From contig JALRFL010000082.1 in the NCBI GenBank assembly GCA_023259875.1, forward strand, positions 1 to 33,271: DNA of 33,271 nucleotides, written 5' to 3'. The first letter of the stretch is position 1. Every line of letters starts with the position of its first letter. Origin of the DNA: Alphaproteobacteria bacterium (GTDB lineage: Bacteria > Pseudomonadota > Alphaproteobacteria > Puniceispirillales > UBA1172). A program made the translations under genes and the position numbers. This document shows, piece after piece, positions 1 through 7,145 of this stretch. A model generated the notes under the pieces. It saw nothing but the letters and a program-made list of their open reading frames with translations. It was not told where the DNA came from and did not search any database.

Positions 1-66
1 GGCACTAAATTTTTTAGCAAAATGTCGTACCTGTGATAGTAAAAGTCGGGGTTAAAAGCCGTTCTG

Positions 67-84
67 ATTAAGGTGCACCCTAAT
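67..84. promoter_or_regulatory. Candidate operator: 18-bp near-perfect palindrome upstream of the corrinoid operon
   Basis: ATTAAGGTGCACCCTAAT is its own reverse complement except for one symmetric position pair, with a perfect GGTGCACC core at 72-79. It lies about 80 bases before the start codon of the first gene of the operon. The symmetry suits a dimeric repressor or activator, but no regulator gene sits next to it in the window and I cannot name a family. It could also fold as RNA. Seen in sequence; function inferred. Confidence 0.35.
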
Positions 85-116
85 GATGGGGGAAGGGCTG
101 TAATTCAGGCCGGATG

Positions 117-132
117 AACCTTTGGCAAGGTT
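117..132 (+). terminator. Hairpin followed by T-rich stretch; terminator or attenuator candidate in the operon leader
   Basis: AACCTT and AAGGTT pair perfectly around a TGGC loop, and the downstream bases 131-145 are T-rich but interrupted. Just before it, 95-111 forms a second stem (GGGCTG with CAGGCC, one G:G mismatch). It may end a transcript entering from the left of the window, or act as a leader attenuator for the corrinoid operon. A strong ribosome site (AGGGGAG, 154-160) follows at 6 bases from the start codon. Confidence 0.35.
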
Positions 133-166
133 TGGTTTATTTTATACAGGTTAAGGGGAGTCTGAT

Positions 167-856
167 ATGTCCGATGATGATGATATTATCTTGTCCGAGC
201 TAGATGATGATGAACTGGTTCAGCAGATGCATGATGACCTGTATGACGGGTTGCAAGAGGAAATCGTTGAAGGGGTAAATATCCTGCTGGAGCGGGGATG
301 GACACCTTATGATGTGTTGACCAAGGCACTGGTCGAGGGCATGACGATTGTCGGTATTGATTTCCGCGATGGTATTTTATTCGTCCCCGAAGTGTTAATG
401 GCTGCCAATGCGATGAAGGCGGGCATGGGGGTTCTGCGCCCTCTGCTGGCAGAAACAGGCGCGCCGCGCGTGGGCAAGGTCGTCATTGGTACAGTTAAAG
501 GCGATATTCATGATATCGGCAAAAATCTGGTTTCCATGATGATGGAAGGGGCTGGATTTGAGGTCATTGATATCGGTATCAATAACCCTGTTGAAAACTA
601 CATTGAGGCGCTTGAAAAACATAAACCTGATATTCTAGGAATGTCTGCGCTTTTGACCACGACCATGCCTTACATGAAGGTGGTGATTGACGCTTTGGTC
701 GAAAAAGGGATGCGCGATGATTATATCGTGCTTGTTGGCGGCGCCCCTTTGAATGAGGCGTTTGCTAATTCTATCGGTGCTGATGCTTATTGTCGTGATG
801 CCGCGGTTGCGGTGGAAACGGCAAAGGCAATGGTCGCATCCAAGCCCTCGGCCTAA
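167..856 (+). CDS. Methyl-carrying corrinoid (B12-binding) protein of a methyltransferase system
   Basis: The 229-residue protein is the shuttle that accepts a methyl group from a substrate methyltransferase as methyl-Co(III) and passes it to tetrahydrofolate. A helical cap domain (about residues 20-95) precedes a Rossmann-like B12 domain (about 100-225). The signature DxHxxG is at residues 113-118 (DIHDIG), whose His115 is the expected lower cobalt ligand, followed by the usual GMSALLTTTM and LVGGAPLN segments. Length matches MtbC/MttC/MtgC-type corrinoid proteins. The first 42 residues hold 16 Asp/Glu and no Lys/Arg, starting with SDDDD, which is unusually acidic. The start is fixed by AGGGGAG six bases upstream. 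It is the first gene of a five-gene plus-strand operon that also supplies its folate methyltransferase and reactivase. Cytoplasmic. The partner substrate methyltransferase is probably the mttB-like gene at the right edge of the window. Confidence 0.93.
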   Translation: MSDDDDIILSELDDDELVQQMHDDLYDGLQEEIVEGVNILLERGWTPYDVLTKALVEGMTIVGIDFRDGILFVPEVLMAANAMKAGMGVLRPLLAETGAPRVGKVVIGTVKGDIHDIGKNLVSMMMEGAGFEVIDIGINNPVENYIEALEKHKPDILGMSALLTTTMPYMKVVIDALVEKGMRDDYIVLVGGAPLNEAFANSIGADAYCRDAAVAVETAKAMVASKPSA

Positions 857-862
857 CCCCTC

Positions 863-1177
863 GTGCCAGCAATAACTGTCATTTATTGGCGTGATATCCC
901 TGCACAGGTGGTAGCAGAGGAAGGTCGCGGTCGTAATCGTCGCCAAGCCAAGGTTGAATTGCCTCAGCGTTTTGCCATTGCGATTGACGCGGCGGCGATG
1001 CGCGATGGCGCGGATTCAACCGATGATTATTTGGCAGAATGGCGGAAATCCGACCCTATGCCTTGCGGCGATGATCTTCAGGCTGAGGCGAACGCCAAAG
1101 CGGATCAATTGGTGGAAGAATACCCCCAAAGCCGGATTGCCAAAATTGTTGAAGCAGGTGGTCTAGAAGCATCATAA
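863..1177 (+). CDS. Small 'virulence factor'-like protein (PF13769-type) in the corrinoid operon
   Basis: This 104-residue protein starts with GTG only six bases after the stop of the corrinoid gene, so it is probably translationally coupled. The opening AITVIYWRDIPAQVV and the following basic stretch GRGRNRRQAKVELP, then a helical half ending in IAKIVEAGG, resemble the small family named 'virulence factor' in domain databases. I recall that family beside corrinoid methyltransferase genes in other alphaproteobacteria. No catalytic motif, signal peptide or membrane segment is visible, so it should be a soluble cytoplasmic protein. The name says nothing useful about function. Its position between the corrinoid protein and the folate enzymes suggests an accessory role, for example in assembling, protecting or delivering the corrinoid protein. 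That role is inference. An overlapping frame starting at 954 is a shadow. Confidence 0.8.
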   Translation: MPAITVIYWRDIPAQVVAEEGRGRNRRQAKVELPQRFAIAIDAAAMRDGADSTDDYLAEWRKSDPMPCGDDLQAEANAKADQLVEEYPQSRIAKIVEAGGLEAS

Positions 1178-1321
1178 GCCAGCACGGCCATTAAGATTGT
1201 CGGAAATAAGAGACTGTTAGCCGCCATCTGGCCATTATCAAACGGGAATCCTATCTATTACCCTAGGCATGGCTAATAGAGTCATACCTTCGCTTGTTTT
1301 ATCCATGTAAGGAGCCGGAAG

Positions 1322-2224
1322 ATGAGTATTTCAATAGATGCAATTGCCAAGGCAGGGAAAAATTGGTCTATTGAGGTGACCCCACCCGGTGCCGCCAAAA
1401 TTGAGAGCTTTTCAGATATTCTGGCTGAAAACACCACGGTGAATGTCACTTTTCTGCCGGGAACCGACCCTGTGGATACGGTCAATGTCGCTAAGCGTTT
1501 GCGTGATGACGGCATGAATCCTGTTCCCCATATTGCTGCGCGGTCAATCAAATCCAAAGCTCAACTTTCTGAACTGGTGGCGGATATGACTTCGCGCGCC
1601 AAGGTTGACGAAGTTTTGGTTATTGGCGGCGGTGTCACGCATCCGGTTGGTGATTTTTCCTCAAGCATGGAAATTCTTGAAACCGGAGTTCTGCAATCCG
1701 CAGGGATTCGCAAGATCGGCGTCTCTGGGCATCCTGAGGGAAGCCCAGATATCACTGATCCGCAACTGGCAGAGGCATTGGCATGGAAAAATGCCTTTGC
1801 TAAGCGTGAAGGCCTTGATCTCTATATCGAAACCCAATTCTGTTTTGATGCCGCCGCGGTGGTGGCGTGGGAAAATGCGATCCGTGAGGCTGGTAACGAG
1901 TTGCCCATTCGCATTGGTATTCCAGGCCCAGCCACAATTAAAACCCTGTTCCGTTTTGCCCAGATTTCGGGCATTGGCCCATCGATGCGGTTTATTGCCA
2001 AACAGGCTCGCAATGTTACCAAACTGCTTACCGTGCAATCACCCCATTTGCTGATCGCAGGCCTAGCCGAAGCCATGGCGAATGATGACAAGAGCAAATT
2101 ACATCATTTCCACTATTATCCTTTTGGCGGCGTTGCCAAAACCGCCATATGGGCATCAGAAGTCGCCGCAGGCAATATTACGCTTCTTCCAAAGGGAGGG
2201 TTTAGCGTGCCAACACCGAAATAA
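1322..2224 (+). CDS. Methylenetetrahydrofolate reductase (MetF family)
   Basis: The 300-residue protein is a single TIM-barrel domain of the MetF family, which interconverts 5-methyl-THF and 5,10-methylene-THF. Visible family marks are the N-terminal glutamate segment SIEVTPPG (equivalent to the EFFPP motif of MetF), PHIAARSI, the glycine-rich VLVIGGGVTHPVG, GVSGHPEGSPD and the late IGIPGP. Length is like bacterial MetF. In this operon, downstream of a corrinoid protein and upstream of a methyl-THF:corrinoid methyltransferase, it most likely runs in the oxidative direction, turning methyl-THF from demethylation into methylene-THF. It may be a specialised paralogue rather than the methionine-biosynthesis enzyme. 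The cofactor and electron acceptor cannot be read from the sequence. The ribosome site is AAGGAG about nine bases before the ATG. The 144-base gap upstream shows no clear promoter. Confidence 0.88.
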   Translation: MSISIDAIAKAGKNWSIEVTPPGAAKIESFSDILAENTTVNVTFLPGTDPVDTVNVAKRLRDDGMNPVPHIAARSIKSKAQLSELVADMTSRAKVDEVLVIGGGVTHPVGDFSSSMEILETGVLQSAGIRKIGVSGHPEGSPDITDPQLAEALAWKNAFAKREGLDLYIETQFCFDAAAVVAWENAIREAGNELPIRIGIPGPATIKTLFRFAQISGIGPSMRFIAKQARNVTKLLTVQSPHLLIAGLAEAMANDDKSKLHHFHYYPFGGVAKTAIWASEVAAGNITLLPKGGFSVPTPK

Positions 2225-2344
2225 GCCAGATGAACGGTGATCGGTTGAAAAGCATATCAGGCAGGGACTTGAAAACCTTGGCTGCCAAGAAATATCAGTG
2301 TTAACAGAATACAAGCGAACTCACATCGAAAGAGGAGCCCAAAC

Positions 2345-3250
2345 ATGACCATTACCCGCGTGTCATCACACAAAAAAGAGATTGAGATTGGTTTTGAAAA
2401 GCCATTTTGCATTATTGGTGAACGAATTAATCCCACCGGCCGTAAACTGCTTGCCGCAGAAATGGCAGAGGGCGATTACACGCGCGTGTTGTCTGATGCG
2501 CTGGCTCAGGTTGAGGCAGGGGCAACTATGCTGGATGTGAACGCTGGCATCCCCATGGCTGATGAGCCAAAGATTCTGGCAGAATGTATCCAGTTGATTC
2601 AGGATCATGTTGATATTCCTCTGGCCATTGACAGCTCCATCGTTGAGGCGCTGGAATCAGGATTGTCTGTTTATAAGGGTAAGCCTTTGGTCAATTCGGT
2701 GACGGGTGAAGAAGAACGCCTTGAGGTGGTTTTGCCACTTGTGAAAAAATATAACGCCGCTGTTGTTGCTATCTCAAATGATGAAACTGGCATTTCCGAA
2801 GACCCTGATGTGCGTTATGAGGTGGCAAAGAAAATTGTTGAACGCGCCGAAGATTTTGGCATCCCACGCGAAGATGTGGTGGTTGATCCTTTGATCATGC
2901 CTGTGGGGGCAATTAATCTGGCTGGCCGTTCCGCGCTTGATCTGATTCGCCGCCTGCGGACAGAGCTCAAGGTTAACACCACTTGTGGGGCGTCTAATAT
3001 TTCCTTTGGTTTGCCAAACCGGCATGGCATGAATGCCGCTTTCTTGGCTATGGCTGTTGGGGCAGGCATGACCTCTGCCATTATGAATCCGCTTCATGCC
3101 GAAGAAATGTCAGGCATTATGGGCGCGGATGTTATGATGGGAACTGATCCAGAATGCCGCCGTTGGATTAAGAAATATCGTGAGCCTGTGGCCGAAGGCG
3201 AAGGTCGGGGGGCACGCGGTGATCGTGAACGCCGCCGCCGCAGGGCATAA
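2345..3250 (+). CDS. Methyltetrahydrofolate:corrinoid methyltransferase (pterin-binding, AcsE/MtgA type)
   Basis: The 301-residue protein belongs to the pterin-binding TIM-barrel methyltransferases that move a methyl group between a corrinoid protein and tetrahydrofolate. Family motifs are clear: GERINPTGRK near residue 26, DVNAGIP, the NSVTGEEER strand, AISNDETGI, DPLIMPVG and the late TCGASNISFGLPNR. It is longer than AcsE-type enzymes (about 260 residues), mainly because of a charged tail. The last 17 residues contain eight arginines, five in a row before the final Ala, which is not part of the barrel. Expected reaction here: methyl-Co(III) corrinoid + THF gives methyl-THF + Co(I). It is plus strand, 120 bases after the MetF-like gene, with GAGGAG about nine bases before the start. 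The 61-base gap to the reactivase supports one transcript. Confidence 0.92.
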   Translation: MTITRVSSHKKEIEIGFEKPFCIIGERINPTGRKLLAAEMAEGDYTRVLSDALAQVEAGATMLDVNAGIPMADEPKILAECIQLIQDHVDIPLAIDSSIVEALESGLSVYKGKPLVNSVTGEEERLEVVLPLVKKYNAAVVAISNDETGISEDPDVRYEVAKKIVERAEDFGIPREDVVVDPLIMPVGAINLAGRSALDLIRRLRTELKVNTTCGASNISFGLPNRHGMNAAFLAMAVGAGMTSAIMNPLHAEEMSGIMGADVMMGTDPECRRWIKKYREPVAEGEGRGARGDRERRRRRA

Positions 3251-3311
3251 CTTTTCACGGGTTACTGATTGGCATAGCTTACCATTGCGTTCAACCTAGA
3301 GATAAACGGAT

Positions 3312-5384
3312 ATGGCAAAACCTGAAAACGCCAAGAACAACAATAACGAAGCAAACGATACCCAAGCGAAGGATATTAAGGTTGTTTTCACCCCTTCTGG
3401 CAGACAAGGTCATGTGCCTGCCGGAACAACCGTGCTTCAAGCCGCGCGAAGCCTTGGCGTAGATATTGATTCGGTTTGTGGTGGCCGAGCCATGTGTGGG
3501 CGTTGTCAGGTCGTCGTGGGTGAAGGCGACTTTTCAAAACACGGTATCCGTTCATCGCAAGATTCTGTCTCACCCCGATCAAAAGTTGAAGATCGATATG
3601 CTGATAAACGCGGTCTCGCTAATGGTCGGCGGCTATCTTGCCAATCGACTTTGCTCAAAGATGCGGTGATAGATGTTCCTGCCACCTCACAGGTGCATGC
3701 TCAAGTGGTTCGTAAAGAAGCCGATACCAGAGTGATTGATGTCGATGCTATCACTCGGCTTTGTTATATTTCTGTTCGCGAACCGGATATGCATGAACCC
3801 TCAGGCGATTTGCGCCGTGTGGCCGAAGCACTCAAAGAACAATGGCCAGATCGTGTAGAAGGCCATATTACCGCTGACCTCCATGTTTTGCGCCAACTTC
3901 AAGTGGTGTTGCGCAAAGGAAAATGGGAAATCACCGTTGCCTTGCGTGACGGCACACGCATTATTGGGGTATGGCCGGGTCTTAAGGAACGCATTGTTGG
4001 CGCGGCGATTGATATTGGCTCAACCACCATGTCCGCGCATCTCTGTGATATGAATAGTGGTGAGGTGCTGGCCTCATCAGGGGCGATGAACCCACAAATC
4101 CGCTTCGGCGAAGATTTGATGAGTCGGGTGTCCTATGGCTTCCTTAACGCAGGCGGGGCAGAGGAAATGACCGCTTCGGTGCGCGAAGGGCTTCAACAGT
4201 TGCTTGATGGCGCAGCACAACAGGGCGGTATCAGCCAAGACGATATTATCGAGATTGTTCTGGTGGGCAATCCCGTGATGCATCATCTTGTGCTTGGTAT
4301 TGATCCTATTGAACTTGGTGGCGCGCCGTTTGCGCTTGCTATTGATCAGTCGTTTGAAACCATGGCGAGTGAACTTGACCTTAATGTCCATCCAGGGGCT
4401 CGGGTTTATGTTCTGCCTTGTATCGCTGGCCATGTTGGGGCGGATGCGGCGGCGGTGGCCTTGGCGGAACGCCCTGATGCGGCAGAGGCCATGACACTGG
4501 TGGTGGATGTGGGCACGAATGCGGAAATCATTTGCGGCAACAGCCAGCGTTTGCTGGCAGCGTCTTCCCCGACTGGCCCTGCTTTTGAAGGTGCTCAGAT
4601 CAGCAGTGGTCAACGCGCCGCGCCGGGGGCGATTGAACGCATTAAGATTGACCCTGAAACCCTTGAGCCTCGTTTCCGTGTGATTGGGGTGGATTTATGG
4701 TCTGACGACGAGGGGTTTGCGGATGCCATCGCTAGCACAGGCATTACCGGCATTTGTGGGTCTGGCATTATTGAGGTGCTGTCAGAGATGTATCTTTGCG
4801 GCATCATTTCTGAAGATGGGGTGGTGGATGGCAAGAAAGCCGCTATTTCGCCGCGCATCGAAGAAGACGGTCGTACCTTTCGCTATCGGGTTTCAGAAAC
4901 GGTGGCCATTACGCAGAATGATATTCGCGCGATCCAGCTTGCTAAGGCCGCGCTTTATGCTGGCTTCCGCTTATTGATGGATAAGCTGGAAATTGACCAT
5001 GTGGATCATGTCGTTTTGGCTGGGGCGTTTGGCACACATATTGAGCCAAAATACGCCATGGTTCTTGGCATGATTCCGGATTGTGAGATTGAAAATGTCC
5101 GCTCAGCTGGCAATTCCGCTGGTACAGGGGCGAGAATCTGCCTCTTGAACAAAGGCCAACGCCGCGAGGTTGAGGATATTGTCCGGCGGATTGAAAAGAT
5201 CGAAACCGCTGTTGAGCCATCGTTTCAAGATCACTTTGTAAAGGCCATGGCTATCCCCCATAAAACAGACCCTTACGCTAAACTGTCATCAGTGGTGAAA
5301 ATGCCGCCACGCCAGCTTGACGATCCTAGCGCCGTTGGTGCTGGAGGGGAAAGATCAGGCCGCCGTCGCCGCCGTCAACGCTAA
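3312..5384 (+). CDS. RACo-type corrinoid activation protein: [2Fe-2S] ferredoxin fused to ASKHA ATPase domain (DUF4445)
   Basis: The 690-residue protein restores the inactive Co(II) form of the corrinoid carrier to Co(I), using ATP and a low-potential electron. The N-terminal plant-type ferredoxin domain has cysteines at 56, 62, 65 and 110 (spacing C-x5-C-x2-C then C), expected to hold a [2Fe-2S] cluster. A linker follows, then from about residue 230 the ASKHA-like ATPase: GAAIDIGSTTMSAHL, VLVGNPVMHHL, VVDVGTNAEI, SSPTGPAFEGAQI, GICGSGIIEVL and LAGAFGTHIEPK. This is the full family architecture. The N-terminal 20 residues are Asn-rich and look disordered. The C-terminus ends in a basic tail with seven arginines in the last ten residues, much like the tail of the preceding methyltransferase. 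Last gene of the operon, ending 29 bases from the convergent ccmI. Confidence 0.92.
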   Translation: MAKPENAKNNNNEANDTQAKDIKVVFTPSGRQGHVPAGTTVLQAARSLGVDIDSVCGGRAMCGRCQVVVGEGDFSKHGIRSSQDSVSPRSKVEDRYADKRGLANGRRLSCQSTLLKDAVIDVPATSQVHAQVVRKEADTRVIDVDAITRLCYISVREPDMHEPSGDLRRVAEALKEQWPDRVEGHITADLHVLRQLQVVLRKGKWEITVALRDGTRIIGVWPGLKERIVGAAIDIGSTTMSAHLCDMNSGEVLASSGAMNPQIRFGEDLMSRVSYGFLNAGGAEEMTASVREGLQQLLDGAAQQGGISQDDIIEIVLVGNPVMHHLVLGIDPIELGGAPFALAIDQSFETMASELDLNVHPGARVYVLPCIAGHVGADAAAVALAERPDAAEAMTLVVDVGTNAEIICGNSQRLLAASSPTGPAFEGAQISSGQRAAPGAIERIKIDPETLEPRFRVIGVDLWSDDEGFADAIASTGITGICGSGIIEVLSEMYLCGIISEDGVVDGKKAAISPRIEEDGRTFRYRVSETVAITQNDIRAIQLAKAALYAGFRLLMDKLEIDHVDHVVLAGAFGTHIEPKYAMVLGMIPDCEIENVRSAGNSAGTGARICLLNKGQRREVEDIVRRIEKIETAVEPSFQDHFVKAMAIPHKTDPYAKLSSVVKMPPRQLDDPSAVGAGGERSGRRRRRQR

Positions 5385-5413
5385 TTCTGTTGTCGAAAAA
5401 TCATCAATCGCTA

Positions 5414-6130
5414 TTAGGGCGTGATGACATATTCCTTTTCATCACGGCCTGTTTTTCTGGCCATATCGCGTAGCTGCATGTTGATCAGGTCGAGCATCTG
5501 CTGGTTATTTTCGCTGGTCTTGACGCGCTTAGCTAAGTCTTGCCAAATCAAAATCGCTTGCTCATCATTGCCATTCTGACTGGCATAAAGGGCATAGAGA
5601 TAGGGCGCACGCCAATCTTCAGGGTTTTCTGCCATGGTTTGCCGTAATAAGGCGGCGGCGGCTTCGGTGACAATCCCATCCGCTTGCCGCGTCATGGCCT
5701 CTGCTAGCATGGCACGCACCGTTCCATTATGGGTTAAGGCTAGCACGGCCTCAAGGGCGGCGATCTCAATATCATATTCTTTGGCGGCGGCGGCGGCCTC
5801 TGCCAGCATCAGCATAGCGGCAACATCACCGGGATTCGCCATGGCGTAGGCTTCGGCGGCGGCAAGACGCTGTGCTATGATGTTTTGGCGTTCAGCTTCA
5901 ATTTCTGCCTTGATCTGAAGTTCTTCTAATCTGTCGGAAAGGGGCTGATCCGAAAACTCAGGGGTGCCAATAGCGCCATAAATGATCATCGCCCCTAGCA
6001 TGGGCAGAATGATGAGCCCCCCTTGCCGGCCAAGCGGCAAAACCCCTGTGCCGCGCATAACAAGCCCCATGACGGCTATCACCATAACTGTCATGACCAT
6101 CAGGCTGATGATAAAGCCGCCATCCATCAT
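5414..6130 (-). CDS. ccmI: Cytochrome c maturation protein CcmI/CycH (short form with TPR domain)
   Basis: This 238-residue protein has two N-terminal membrane segments (about residues 5-26 and 38-53) joined by a short arginine-containing loop. Then come a helical linker and a TPR-like region (about 85-230, with repeats such as NPGDVAAMLMLAEAAAAA and NPEDWRAPYLYALYA). CcmI is the apocytochrome c chaperone of System I: the TPR part faces the periplasm and presents the CxxCH peptide to CcmH and CcmF. At 238 residues it is much shorter than the roughly 400-residue proteins of model alphaproteobacteria. It overlaps ccmH by four bases and is the last gene of the ccm operon, which supports the assignment despite the low conservation of the family. 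Confidence 0.85.
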   Translation of the reverse strand: MMDGGFIISLMVMTVMVIAVMGLVMRGTGVLPLGRQGGLIILPMLGAMIIYGAIGTPEFSDQPLSDRLEELQIKAEIEAERQNIIAQRLAAAEAYAMANPGDVAAMLMLAEAAAAAKEYDIEIAALEAVLALTHNGTVRAMLAEAMTRQADGIVTEAAAALLRQTMAENPEDWRAPYLYALYASQNGNDEQAILIWQDLAKRVKTSENNQQMLDLINMQLRDMARKTGRDEKEYVITP

Positions 6131-6591
6131 CCTTTTGTCTTTCTGTCATTTGTGGGGTTAGCCAGACGCGGCCGTGTCCATATGGTAATCCCAAGGCCAA
6201 GGAGCAAAAGGATAACTGGCGCAAGCCATAACACCATGGTCAACCGGTTAAAGGGCGGTGAGAACAGAATATAATCGCCATAGCGTTGGCGCAAATAATT
6301 GAGGATATCATCATCGCTTTTCCCATTTGTGATTTGCTCACGAATGATGCTGCGAATGGTAATGGCGAAATCAGAATTGCTGTCATCCACGGTCTGATTC
6401 TGGCAAGTCAAACAGCGCAATTCATTCGCCAGCGCTCTTGCTCTGGCTTCATCAGCAGGATTGGTCAGTTGCTCTTCGGGTAAAATCCCATAAGCCGGTG
6501 GGGGGTTCACGCTAAACATAGACCCAGACAGCGACACCATCATGACCACCATCAATGCGATCAGGGTTTGGGGGATCAGGCGATGGGTCAT
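6127..6591 (-). CDS. ccmH: Cytochrome c maturation thiol reductase CcmH (CcmL/CycL)
   Basis: The 154-residue membrane-anchored protein has an N-terminal signal anchor (about 8-27), the invariant LRCLTCQ motif at 58-64, a three-helix periplasmic domain (IRSIIREQI through RQRYGDYILFSPP) and a C-terminal membrane helix (117-138). The two cysteines reduce the apocytochrome heme-binding site so that heme can be attached. This is the short single-function form, without the C-terminal CcmI-like extension seen in enterobacteria. That fits the separate ccmI gene overlapping it by four bases. It also overlaps ccmG by four bases on its other side. Confidence 0.96.
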   Translation of the reverse strand: MTHRLIPQTLIALMVVMMVSLSGSMFSVNPPPAYGILPEEQLTNPADEARARALANELRCLTCQNQTVDDSNSDFAITIRSIIREQITNGKSDDDILNYLRQRYGDYILFSPPFNRLTMVLWLAPVILLLLGLGITIWTRPRLANPTNDRKTKG

Positions 6592-7142
6592 GGCGCCATG
6601 CCCAAGGTGATGAGCGCATCGCGGATCACCCCATTTAACTCATTGGCAAAGATAGGCCCCCGATGATGCAGAATGATCGTCCCATCTGGCCCAATAATCA
6701 GGGTTTCGGGTAAGGCCTGAACCCCAATTTCAATACTGGCTCTACCATCCCTATCCACCCCAATAGCGGTGTAAGGATCACCAAAGGTGTTTAGAAAATC
6801 CAATGCGTTTTCTTGCTCATCACGCTGATTGATGCCAAGCACAGGCAAAGATTCTGATAAGCGTTCAATCGCTGGGGCTTCGGCGCGGCAAGGGGGGCAC
6901 CATGAGGCCCACACATTTATGGCATAGGCTTGGCCTTGCCAATCTGTTAACGAAAACTCATCTTGATCTGTGGCTTTAAGGAGCGGCAAAGTCACCAAGG
7001 GTATTGCCTGACCCTCCATAGAAAACCCGATAGATTGGGTGTCCCTGCTGCCATTAGTAATGGCAAGCAAGCCCCATAACGAAACGCCAACAAACAAAAA
7101 GAAAATTAGAACAGGGATGATAAACACAGGGCGAAAGGTCAT
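6588..7142 (-). CDS. ccmG: Thiol:disulfide oxidoreductase CcmG/DsbE
   Basis: The 184-residue protein has an N-terminal membrane anchor (about 6-28) and a periplasmic thioredoxin fold. The active site WCPPC is at residues 81-85 within the segment YAINVWASWCPPCRAEAP. The later cis-proline segment (QALPETLII) and GPDGTIILHHRG, which resembles the CcmG-specific region, are also present. It supplies reducing equivalents, received from the inner-membrane electron carrier DsbD/CcdA, to CcmH and the apocytochrome. It starts three bases after the end of ccmF and overlaps ccmH by four bases. Confidence 0.96.
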   Translation of the reverse strand: MTFRPVFIIPVLIFFLFVGVSLWGLLAITNGSRDTQSIGFSMEGQAIPLVTLPLLKATDQDEFSLTDWQGQAYAINVWASWCPPCRAEAPAIERLSESLPVLGINQRDEQENALDFLNTFGDPYTAIGVDRDGRASIEIGVQALPETLIIGPDGTIILHHRGPIFANELNGVIRDALITLGMAP

Positions 7143-7145
7143 GGC

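Noticed and set aside
1..166. Cobalamin riboswitch ahead of the corrinoid operon
   Set aside because: No sequence resembling the conserved B12 box is present, and the stems seen do not match the known fold.
954..1166. Second plus-strand frame overlapping the 'virulence factor'-like gene
   Set aside because: It is out of frame with the family-matching protein and lacks its own ribosome site.
4077..4613. 178-codon open frame on the minus strand inside the RACo gene
   Set aside because: It lies wholly antisense to a well-supported gene, its translation resembles no family I know, and it has no ribosome site.
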